Assembly: GCA_023415845.1 (NCBI GenBank)
Contig: JAEZJB010000265.1
Span: 1-8,050, forward strand
DNA length: 8,050 bases
Direction: 5' to 3'
Origin: Chloroflexota bacterium
Lineage (GTDB): Bacteria; Chloroflexota; Chloroflexia; Thermomicrobiales; UBA6265
Shown: positions 1 through 5,757 of the stretch, piece by piece
Numbering within the stretch: the stretch's first letter is position 1
How the letters are laid out: each line of letters begins with the position of its first letter
The notes under the pieces: generated by a model
What the model saw: only the letters and a program-made list of their open reading frames with translations
Database searches by the model: none
Told to the model about the DNA's origin: nothing
Translations under genes and position numbers: made by a program

Positions 1-515
1 ACTGGCGCGATGCTGTCGGTGACTGGCTCGACGGCGGGTGAAACGGTTTCAGTCACCGCCGACGTTGTCTGGGTGATCGGCGCTGCCGTATCGGTCACCG
101 GGTCGGTGACATCCGCAATCGGCTCGACGACCGGTTCCGTTACCTGAACCGCCGATTCGACGATGGGGGAGGTCGTTTCGACAGCGGGTTCCACCACATC
201 GGCAACCGGTTCCGTCACCGGTTCCACCGTGTCGGTGACGGGCTCGACCACAGCTGCCGCGACCGGCTGCACGACCTCATCCACGACGGGCGCAACCACG
301 GCGTCGACAACTGGTTCGGTGACCTGGGTGGTGGCGTCGGCAATCGGCTCGATCACATCCACTGCGGTCTCAACTGTGTCGTCCAGCGGATCGGTGGGAG
401 CGTCGAGAATATCGAGGGGAGTCGCCGAGGCGGTCTGGGACATGGCGCAGAGCACGACGATCGCCGCGATGGCGATGGCCAGAAGCTGTGCGATTGAGCG
501 ATCTGCTCGTCCCAT
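1..515 (-). CDS. Secreted Val/Glu/Pro/Thr-repeat protein, N-terminal part (3' end off the window)
   Basis: Read on the minus strand, an open frame starts with ATG at 515-513 and stays open to the left edge, giving 171 visible residues. A GGAGGG ribosome binding site lies 3 nt before the start. The N-terminus is a Sec-type signal peptide: Arg at residues 3 and 6, a hydrophobic core at about 11-24 (LLAIAIAAIVVLC), and a probable Ala-Ser-Ala cleavage site at 29-31. Cys23 does not sit in a good lipobox, because Leu precedes it. The mature part is almost only V, E/D, P, T and A. From residue 57 on, prolines are spaced mostly 4, 7, 8, 11 or 14 residues apart, and a 29-32 residue unit (EPV.EP.AD...P......P) repeats at 98-126 and 127-158 and begins again at 159. 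The repeats suggest an extended, exported surface or wall-spanning segment. No catalytic domain is visible, and what follows is unknown. The plus-strand frame opposite is a shadow. Confidence 0.75.
   Translation of the reverse strand, partial: MGRADRSIAQLLAIAIAAIVVLCAMSQTASATPLDILDAPTDPLDDTVETAVDVIEPIADATTQVTEPVVDAVVAPVVDEVVQPVAAAVVEPVTDTVEPVTEPVADVVEPAVETTSPIVESAVQVTEPVVEPIADVTDPVTDTAAPITQTTSAVTETVSPAVEPVTDSIAP
98..240 (-). repeat. Coding repeats of about 29-32 residues in the secreted protein
   Basis: Prolines at residues 99, 103, 110, 117, then 128, 132, 139, 146, then 160, 164, 171 follow the spacing 4-7-7-11, 4-7-7-14, 4-7. Aligned units read EPVTEPVADVVEP (98-110), EPVVEPIADVTDP (127-139) and a start of a third, SPAVEPVTDSIAP (159-171), which continues from base 41 to the edge. 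The coordinates given cover the two complete units (residues 92-139 in part). Codons differ between units, for example GTG/GTC/GTT for Val, so the repeat is conserved as protein rather than as fresh DNA duplication. Confidence 0.6.
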
Positions 516-608
516 GGACCCTCCGCTCCCGTCCTGGCCGGTGGCCAGTGTGTGAAGCCCGGAAAACGTCATCTGCCTGGACGTATGGCCTGCATCTTCT
601 TCCAGGAT

Positions 609-790
609 GCGCCAATTGGGCTCGCGAACGTCGCTGCCCTGTCCAGATATCTGCCGTTTCCCCTTGCATTCCAACCTACCGATACAAACCCGGGTCGGAA
701 ATGCCTCAAAAGTGCCAATTCAGGTCGATATCTTTCGAAGGGGCTAGTACGTCCATCGTGTTCGCCTCTGCCCCTGGCGCAAATTGGCAC
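609..790. promoter_or_regulatory. Three GYGCCAATT motifs, possible operator half-sites
   Basis: GCGCCAATT lies at 609-617 and is part of the 8-bp palindrome CCAATTGG (612-619). GTGCCAATT lies at 712-720, and its exact inverse AATTGGCAC at 782-790. The last two form a 9-bp inverted repeat with a 61-bp gap. Three copies of a 9-mer in a 180-bp divergent intergenic region could be sites for a dimeric or looping repressor with the full operator GTGCCAATTGGCAC. No regulator is encoded in view, so the role is inferred only. Confidence 0.3.
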
Positions 791-800
791 CGTTCGCGAC

Positions 801-819
801 CGCTTAATCCACGCTTGAT
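801..819 (+). promoter_or_regulatory. PHO-box-like tandem repeat upstream of phoX
   Basis: CGCTTAAT (801-808) and CGCTTGAT (812-819) are direct repeats with an 11-bp period, differing at one base. PhoB and PhoP sites in several phyla are built from short direct repeats with an 11-bp period, and this one lies before a PhoX phosphatase, a classical phosphate-starvation gene. The base sequence is not the E. coli, Bacillus or Streptomyces consensus, and no clear -10 follows, so this is a suggestion from spacing and context. Confidence 0.3.
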
Positions 820-904
820 TTTCGCGACCTGGAGTTTCGCTTCCATGAAACTGGTTGGTCCGGAGCGATCAGCCGACGACCGGATCAGTGCATGGAGCGA
901 CCGC

Positions 905-2902
905 ATGAAGCGCACGGAAGAGTTCTACGAAGGTGATCGGGATCTCGTGCTGTCAGTCAATGGCCGAGGAGAAACCCTTCAGACAGTGATGCAACGCCGC
1001 CTCGATCGGCGGGCAATCATGCGAGCCGGGTCCGGGGCCGGACTCGTCCTGTCGTTGGGCCCAATGCTGGCCGCCGCTCAGGCAACGCCAGAAGCAACCC
1101 CCAGCGCCTCACCGGTTGCCGATGTGACCGCCGGACCAGAATTCGAGCCCATTTCGCTCACCGAAGGTGAAGAGCTGACGGTGGCCGCCAACCACGTTGC
1201 CGTCCCATTTCTGCGCTGGGGTGATCCCATCGTGGCTGGCGCGCCGGACTTCGATCTTGCCAACCAGAACGCTGAGGCTCAGTCGATGCAGGCCGGGTAC
1301 AACTGCGACTGGATCGGATTCTTTCCGTTGCCGCAGGGTTCCACCACGTCGGACCATGGGTTGCTGGTGGTCAATCACGAATACACCAACCCCGAACTGA
1401 TGTTCGCTGGCTATCTCACGCCCAACCCCGATTATGTGGAAGGCAGTGAGGATATCCCCGAGATGCTGGTCAATACATCGCAGGCCATTGTTGACACCGA
1501 ACTGGCTGCCCACGGCCTGAGCGTGGTCGAGATCAAGCGCGACGAAAGTGGCGCTTGGGGCGTGGTGCTCGACGGCCCGTGGAATCGCCGGATCACCGCC
1601 ACCACCCCGATGAAGGCCTCGGGGCCGGCGGCCGGTTCCCCGCTCCTGCAAACCAGTGAGGATCCCGAAGGCACCACCATCATCGGCACGCTCAATAACT
1701 GTGCCGGCGGCATGACGCCGTGGGGCACCGTGCTGACCGGTGAGGAAAACTTCAACCAGTACTTCGCCAATCTCGATCGGCTGGCCGAGGATGATCCGGT
1801 CCGGATTACCCACGAGCGGTATGGCCTGCCGGAAGGCCCATCTGCACGTCAGTGGGAGAACTTCTATGCCCGGTTCGACATTGGTCAGGAGCCAAACGAG
1901 CCATTCCGCTACGGTTGGGTGGTCGAGTTCGATCCCTACGATCCGGCGTCGACTCCGAAGAAGCGGACCGCCATGGGCCGCAACAAGCACGAAGGCGCCA
2001 CGTCCATGGTTTCACCCGGTGGCCAGGTCGCCTTCTACTCCGGTGACGACGAGCGCTTCGACTACGCCTACAAGTTCGTCACGACCAACGCCTGGAATCC
2101 GGATGACCGCGCCGCCAATGCCGACCTGCTTGATGACGGCACCCTCTACGTTGCCCAGTTCCACGACGACGGCACCGGAACCTGGATTCCCCTCGTCTAC
2201 GGTGAAGGTCCACTGACCGACGAGAACGGCTTCACGTCGCAGGCAGAGGTCGTCACCCTCGCCCGCCAGGCTGCCGACCTCCTCGGCGCGACCCGCATGG
2301 ACCGCCCGGAGGACTTCGAGGGCAATCCGGTGACGGGCAAGGTCTATCTCGTCCTCACCAACAACAATCGGCGCACCCTCGAGGAGGCCGACGAGGCCAA
2401 TCCGCGCGCTTCCAATTTCGCGGGGCACATCCTGGAGATCGTCGAGAACGGCAACGACCACGCTGCCACGACCTTCACCTGGGATATCTTCATCCTTGCC
2501 GGTGGCCTGGAGGACAGCGGCGTCTGGTATGGCGGCGAGCTGGAGGGCATCAGCCCGTTCGCGGCACCGGACAACATCACCTTCGATCGCACCGGCAACA
2601 TCTGGATCTCCACCGATGGCCTGCCAGCCAACCTCCCCGGCAACGACGGACTTTTCGTGGCGGCCACCGAGGGTGAGTTCCGGGGGCAGTCGCGCCAGTT
2701 CTTCTCCACCGTCACCGGCGCCGAATGCTCGGGACCGGTGTTCAACCCCGACAACACCGCCCTCTGGGTGTCCGTGCAGCATCCGGGCGAGGGCGGCACC
2801 GTTGAGGAGCCAGTCACACTCTGGCCTGACGGTGAAGTCGCTCCACGTCCCACCGTGGTGCTGATCACCAACGTCGATCCGCTCAAGCCGGTTGGCGCCT
2901 AG
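905..2902 (+). CDS. phoX: PhoX-family alkaline phosphatase (DUF839), Tat-exported
   Basis: A 665-residue secreted phosphatase of the PhoX family, which in characterised members hydrolyses phosphomonoesters with an Fe/Ca cofactor to supply phosphate. N-terminus: the PhoX-like lead-in LSVNGRGETLQTV, then a twin-arginine motif (Arg35-Arg36 in DRRAIM), a hydrophobic stretch and an AQA site ending at residue 60, so export is by Tat. A low-complexity ATPEATPSASP linker follows. Family landmarks appear in order: VVNHEYTNPE (155-164), NNCAGGMTPWGT with Cys266 (the Cys of this motif is an iron ligand in studied PhoX), GEENF (279-283), GWVVEFDPYDP (337-347), HEGATS (362), GDDERFDYAYKF (380-391), MDRPEDFEGNP (465), HAATTFTWDIF (519-529) and VQHPGE (624-629). 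Length is normal and the gene looks intact. I chose ATG 905 (GGAG 7 nt upstream). ATG 845 (GGAG 10 nt upstream) is a real alternative that would add 20 residues. It is probably monocistronic. Confidence 0.95.
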   Translation: MKRTEEFYEGDRDLVLSVNGRGETLQTVMQRRLDRRAIMRAGSGAGLVLSLGPMLAAAQATPEATPSASPVADVTAGPEFEPISLTEGEELTVAANHVAVPFLRWGDPIVAGAPDFDLANQNAEAQSMQAGYNCDWIGFFPLPQGSTTSDHGLLVVNHEYTNPELMFAGYLTPNPDYVEGSEDIPEMLVNTSQAIVDTELAAHGLSVVEIKRDESGAWGVVLDGPWNRRITATTPMKASGPAAGSPLLQTSEDPEGTTIIGTLNNCAGGMTPWGTVLTGEENFNQYFANLDRLAEDDPVRITHERYGLPEGPSARQWENFYARFDIGQEPNEPFRYGWVVEFDPYDPASTPKKRTAMGRNKHEGATSMVSPGGQVAFYSGDDERFDYAYKFVTTNAWNPDDRAANADLLDDGTLYVAQFHDDGTGTWIPLVYGEGPLTDENGFTSQAEVVTLARQAADLLGATRMDRPEDFEGNPVTGKVYLVLTNNNRRTLEEADEANPRASNFAGHILEIVENGNDHAATTFTWDIFILAGGLEDSGVWYGGELEGISPFAAPDNITFDRTGNIWISTDGLPANLPGNDGLFVAATEGEFRGQSRQFFSTVTGAECSGPVFNPDNTALWVSVQHPGEGGTVEEPVTLWPDGEVAPRPTVVLITNVDPLKPVGA

Positions 2903-2921
2903 CACCAGTCCACCATTTCCG

Positions 2922-2946
2922 GCGGGCGATCCCACGCCAGGCCCGC
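2922..2946 (+). terminator. Possible phoX terminator
   Basis: Nineteen bases after the phoX stop, GCGGGC (2922-2927) and GCCCGC (2941-2946) form a perfect 6-bp GC stem with a 13-nt loop. A pyrimidine-rich tail follows (ATTCCTTCCCTCTTCC). The loop is long and the tail is not a pure T-run, so this is a weak intrinsic terminator candidate. Confidence 0.4.
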
Positions 2947-2975
2947 ATTCCTTCCCTCTTCCTACCGGGGGCGGA

Positions 2976-2989
2976 GACCAGCGCTGGTC
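2976..2989. repeat. Perfect 14-bp palindrome in the phoX-oxidoreductase gap
   Basis: GACCAGCGCTGGTC is a perfect 14-bp palindrome. Part of it recurs as the direct repeat GGAGACCAG at 2973-2981 and 3060-3068, both before the oxidoreductase operon. It may be an operator for that operon or, with the following TCTGGTTTCGGTTTT, a second terminator-like element. The rest of 2903-3181 shows no gene and no clear promoter. Confidence 0.35.
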
Positions 2990-3181
2990 ACCGTCTCTGG
3001 TTTCGGTTTTGGTCGCTGTTTCCCGCGAATGCTCTACCAACGTGCCAGGGATGGCCAATGGAGACCAGCCCCTTGCCCTTCACCAGTTGCCCAATGTTTG
3101 GAAGAATCCCTCAACAGGCATGCTGGCTGAGGCGTTGTGTCTGCTGCGACGCGGTAGCCGCATGGTGGGAAGGGACAATTC

Positions 3182-4054
3182 GTGATTCGATGTGGTTTGG
3201 TAGGAGTCAATACGTCGCATGCCGATGCGTTCTCCCGGCTGCTGAATGGCACATTCGACGTGCCGCCGCTCGTTGAGGGCGGGCAGATCGTCGCGGTCTG
3301 GCATGACGAAGGCCAGGAGGAACGCGCCCGCGAGCTGGCCGCCGCCCATCAGATCGGCCTGATCGAACCGGACCTCTCGCGGTTGGTAGATCAGGTCGAT
3401 GCCGTGCTGGTGATCGACGACACCGGTGGCGGCGCGAGCCATGGTCGCCTGGCCACGCCGTTCCTCCAGGCAGGCCTCCCAACGTTCATCGACAAGCCGA
3501 TGACTACGGAGTTCTCCGAGGCCGTGCGCCTGTTCGACCTCGCCGCCCGAACTGGCGCCCCGCTCCTCAGTTGCTCCGCTCTTCGGTTCGCGGCCGAACT
3601 GAGTGATGCGCGAGAAGACCTCGCTGAGATTGGCGACCTCTCGTCGGTCATCTCAACCGGCCCGGGCGACTGGTACTACTACGGCGTTCATGCCGTCGAA
3701 CTGCTCGGCGCGGTTGCCGGAACGGGCGCGAAAACGGTCACTCGCCACGCCTTTCCCGACCGCGACGTGGTCGTGGTGGACTACGGGAATGGCCCAACGG
3801 GCATCGTGCAGACGCTCCGCGATGCGGCGTATGTCTTCGAACTCGTGGCGTACGGCAAGGATGGTCACGCCAGATTCGAGGTGCAGGACAGCACTGCCTT
3901 CTATGGCAACACCATGGCCGAGGTCGTCAAGATGGCAGAGACCGGTGTTGCACCGCTGAAACCGGAGCAGACCCTGGAAGTGCTCGCCATCCTCCAGGCC
4001 GGCCTGGAGTCGGCCGAGACCGGCAAACCAGCTCCGGTCGTCACCGCCGGTTGA
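3182..4054 (+). CDS. Gfo/Idh/MocA-family oxidoreductase, divergent short form
   Basis: A 290-residue cytoplasmic NAD(P)-dependent oxidoreductase, first of a pair. GTG start with AAGGGA 6 nt upstream. N-terminal Rossmann fold: the nucleotide-binding turn reads GLVGVNTSHADAF (5-17), with Ser-His where the usual GxGxxG has its last glycine. This is a subgroup form of the family. Then come a second strand ending in VWHDEG (39-44), DAVLVIDD (73-80) and the lysine motif IDKP (Asp104-Lys105-Pro106), the counterpart of the classical EKP. The C-terminal half has WYYYGVHAVELL with His170, the likely catalytic His, and an abbreviated beta-sheet domain (family members are often 330-380 residues). The substrate cannot be told from sequence; sugars, inositols and related polyols are usual. 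It is followed after 26 nt by a second family member, so an operon is likely. No frameshift is visible. Confidence 0.9.
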   Translation: MIRCGLVGVNTSHADAFSRLLNGTFDVPPLVEGGQIVAVWHDEGQEERARELAAAHQIGLIEPDLSRLVDQVDAVLVIDDTGGGASHGRLATPFLQAGLPTFIDKPMTTEFSEAVRLFDLAARTGAPLLSCSALRFAAELSDAREDLAEIGDLSSVISTGPGDWYYYGVHAVELLGAVAGTGAKTVTRHAFPDRDVVVVDYGNGPTGIVQTLRDAAYVFELVAYGKDGHARFEVQDSTAFYGNTMAEVVKMAETGVAPLKPEQTLEVLAILQAGLESAETGKPAPVVTAG

Positions 4055-4080
4055 AGCGATCCGCGTCGTAGGGGCAGTAC

Positions 4081-5058
4081 ATGGAACATGACACAGCAAC
4101 ACCTCGTATTGGAGTGATCGGGGCCGGCGGGATCGGCAAGACCCACCTGCGTACCTGGCGAACCCTGGGGCTATCGCCGGTGGCCATCGCCGACGCTAAA
4201 CCGGATGTGCTGGCCGCTGCGGCCGAGGAGTATGGCGCCCAGCCATGGGACGACGGCTTCGCCCTGATCGCCAGTGGCACGGTCGATCTCGTCAGTATCT
4301 GCACCCCACCGGCCTTTCACGCCGCCCTCGCCATTGCCGCCCTGGAGGCCGGAGTTGGCGTGCTCTGCGAGAAGCCGCTCGCCACGTCGGTGGCGGATGC
4401 CGAGCGCGTGGTCGACGCCGCCGAGCGGACCGGCACGCTGATCGCCGTCGGGTTCTGCCATCGGTTCCAGCCCCAGATCGAGCAGTTGCGGGCGCTGATC
4501 ACCGATGGCGAGCTTGGGGTGATCCGGGAGTTCCGCAATCGGTTCGCCGGGCACCTCCCCAACGTCGAGCGCACCTGGTTCGCCAACCCGCAGGTCGCTG
4601 GGGGCGGGGTGCTGGTCGATACCAGCGTGCACTCGGTAGACCTCTTCCGCTATCTCATCGGGGATCCCGTGCTGGTGCAGGCGGTCACGTCGACGGTTGA
4701 GTCACCGCTGGGACCGGCCCTCGAGGTCGAAGACACCGGCATCATCATCCTCCGCACTGCGGAGGGTGCGCTGGGAGTGATCGAGTCCAGCTGGCGGACG
4801 CCAGTTGGCGAGTGGACGTTGAGTGTCCACGGCACGGGTGGCTCGGCCGTCGTCGACTATGCCACAGGCACGCTCACCGTCACCCGGGCCGGTGCCGAAC
4901 CTGCGTTGGTTGAGGTGGAGAGCGGCGACCGGTTTGAGCGCGAACTGGCCGATTTTGTGCGCTGCTGGCAACAGGGCGCAACACCTCGCGCCACCGTCCA
5001 TGACGGCCTCGCCGCAACTGCGATTCTCGAGGCGGCCTATGGTGCTTCCTCGGCCTGA
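4081..5058 (+). CDS. Gfo/Idh/MocA-family oxidoreductase, canonical form
   Basis: A 325-residue NAD(P)-dependent dehydrogenase in the inositol 2-dehydrogenase/glucose-fructose oxidoreductase superfamily. ATG start with AGGGG 6 nt upstream, 26 nt after the previous stop. All family marks are present: the glycine-rich loop GVIGAGGIGKTH (11-22), SICTPPAFHAALAIAALEAG after the fourth strand (about 75-94), CEKPLA (Cys96, Glu97-Lys98-Pro99), GFCHRFQP (about 124-131), and the catalytic DTSVHSVDLF with Asp180 and His184. In this family the Lys, Asp and His form the active site, and hydride passes between the substrate carbon and NAD(P). The C-terminal sheet domain is complete and ends near the stop. 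The substrate is not predictable. It is probably co-transcribed with the diverged paralogue upstream, so the two may act in sequence or as partners on one carbohydrate-like substrate (inference). Confidence 0.94.
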   Translation: MEHDTATPRIGVIGAGGIGKTHLRTWRTLGLSPVAIADAKPDVLAAAAEEYGAQPWDDGFALIASGTVDLVSICTPPAFHAALAIAALEAGVGVLCEKPLATSVADAERVVDAAERTGTLIAVGFCHRFQPQIEQLRALITDGELGVIREFRNRFAGHLPNVERTWFANPQVAGGGVLVDTSVHSVDLFRYLIGDPVLVQAVTSTVESPLGPALEVEDTGIIILRTAEGALGVIESSWRTPVGEWTLSVHGTGGSAVVDYATGTLTVTRAGAEPALVEVESGDRFERELADFVRCWQQGATPRATVHDGLAATAILEAAYGASSA

Positions 5059-5065
5059 ACCGAGG
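5048..5065 (+). terminator. Small hairpin over the stop codon of the oxidoreductase operon
   Basis: CCTCGG (5048-5053) and CCGAGG (5060-5065) form a perfect 6-bp stem with a 6-nt loop that contains the TGA stop. The tail CTTTCACCTGTTTCT is T-rich but broken. It may act alone or with the stronger hairpin just downstream. Confidence 0.35.
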
Positions 5066-5082
5066 CTTTCACCTGTTTCTCC

Positions 5083-5112
5083 AGGGCGGTGAGTGTGTGA
5101 TCTCACCGCCCT
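5083..5112. terminator. 11-bp hairpin between convergent genes
   Basis: AGGGCGGTGAG (5083-5093) and CTCACCGCCCT (5102-5112) are perfect inverses around the 8-nt loop TGTGTGAT. The hairpin sits in the 61-bp gap between the convergent oxidoreductase operon and the minus-strand split-barrel gene, 7 nt past the latter's stop. This is the usual place for a bidirectional terminator. Neither side has a T-run, so it may work as an RNA-end stabiliser or with a factor. Confidence 0.55.
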
Positions 5113-5119
5113 CACGGCA

Positions 5120-5560
5120 TTACTTGTTCGTCATGTGGTCCATGGTCATCTGTGAGGTGCCGGTCGGTTCGATCACGATGATTCTTGGCACCTGATCGGC
5201 CTGCTGATAGGGATACGTCTCCATCGCCAGGTACTTCTCGGACATTCGGTTGAAGAATGTGTAGTCCGGGTCTTCCTCGATCGCCACGACCCGTCCCCGA
5301 ACCTCGAGATAGCGGTAGGGGTTGGCAGGATCGACGATCGAAAGCGCGACCCGACCATCGCGTTGAAGATTCTTCAGCTTCTGGCCATTCGGCATCTGGC
5401 CAATTCGCAGGTGCGTTCCGTCCCAGCCGAACCAGACCGGGCTGACCTGCGGTGCCCCGCCGGGACCGATCGTCGCCACGTGAGCGAGGGCGTCGCTCGC
5501 CAGCAGGTCGAGATAGTCAGCCGGAATGACGTCAGATGCCGGTGATCCCGAAGGCGTCAT
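5120..5560 (-). CDS. PPOX-class FMN/F420-binding split-barrel oxidoreductase
   Basis: A 146-residue cytoplasmic protein of the pyridoxamine-phosphate-oxidase-like split-barrel superfamily (FDOR type, resembling proteins annotated as PPOX-class F420-dependent oxidoreductases). Visible marks: HVATIGPGGAPQVSPVWFGWDG (27-48), the first strands of the barrel; GQKLKNLQRDGRVALSIVDP (59-78), where Lys/Arg residues bind cofactor phosphate in relatives; and PYRYLEVRGRVVAIEED (81-97), a near-diagnostic motif of this group. I chose ATG at 5560 because AGGGGAG lies 10 nt upstream; an in-frame ATG at 5602 would add 14 residues without a good ribosome site. The cofactor (F420, FMN or heme) and substrate are uncertain. 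F420 would fit the suspected lineage. It is transcribed alone, convergent with the oxidoreductases and divergent from the ABC genes. Confidence 0.9.
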   Translation of the reverse strand: MTPSGSPASDVIPADYLDLLASDALAHVATIGPGGAPQVSPVWFGWDGTHLRIGQMPNGQKLKNLQRDGRVALSIVDPANPYRYLEVRGRVVAIEEDPDYTFFNRMSEKYLAMETYPYQQADQVPRIIVIEPTGTSQMTMDHMTNK

Positions 5561-5757
5561 ACAGTTCAAACTCCCCTGCTTCGTCAGAGATATCCCGAGC
5601 ATCGGCCAGGCTCTGGCTCGATCCTACCGCAGGCCACTCCGTGGCTACCCGTCATTTCTGCAGGGGGCCCGATCCAGCGGGCAAGGCCTGAATTGAATGC
5701 CCCTGACCTGCCTTGCCGGATACACTCCATCGGGAAAATGCTGGGTAGGGAGTAGGC
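5561..5757. promoter_or_regulatory. Divergent intergenic region with presumed promoters
   Basis: This 197-bp gap must hold the promoters of the split-barrel gene (minus) and the ABC operon (plus). TACACT at 5721-5726 resembles a -10 box for the ABC operon, but no hexamer at proper spacing is a good -35 (TTGAAT at 5693-5698 is 22 bp away). AGGGAG at 5747-5752 is the ribosome binding site of the GTG start at 5758. Nothing else stands out. Confidence 0.35.

Larger units (their letters stand above)
516..904. other. Divergent non-coding region between the repeat protein and phoX
   Basis: About 390 bp separate the two divergent starts. An open frame extends through here on the plus strand in frame with phoX, but its translation (Cys-, Trp- and Arg-rich, without family resemblance) does not look like protein. 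Contents: a 6-bp inverted repeat CTGGCC-ggt-GGCCAG at 534-548, inside the leader of the minus-strand gene; three GYGCCAATT copies (609-617, 712-720, and 782-790 inverted); an 11-bp-period repeat at 801-819; a 9-bp direct repeat TTCGCGACC at 793-801 and 821-829; and GTTTC/GAAAC (834-838/847-851), which could form a hairpin over the upstream phoX start candidate at 845. I could not identify a convincing -35/-10 pair for either gene. Confidence 0.5.

Noticed and set aside
163..555. Plus-strand open frame rich in Ser, Thr, Val and Gly
   Set aside because: It is the antisense of the signal-peptide-bearing minus-strand gene; it has no signal peptide or ribosome site, and its repeats mirror the Val-Glu-Pro repeats of the real frame.
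370..669. Minus-strand open frame in another phase
   Set aside because: It overlaps the real minus-strand gene and its Arg/His-rich translation is typical of off-frame reading of GC-rich DNA.
488..904. N-terminal extension of phoX upstream of the Tat signal
   Set aside because: The extra 139 residues resemble no protein and would bury the Tat signal; ribosome sites occur at 845 and 905 instead.
1109..1990. Long minus-strand frame (293 codons) inside phoX
   Set aside because: Antisense shadow; phoX shows family motifs throughout this stretch.
2012..3058. Long minus-strand frame (348 codons) over the phoX 3' half
   Set aside because: Antisense shadow with low-complexity Gly/Val/Glu composition and no family motif.
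3131..3175. Possible T-box or other leader before the first oxidoreductase (GCGTTG/CGACGC stem)
   Set aside because: The T-box antiterminator consensus and a terminator are absent; a single 6-bp stem is not enough.
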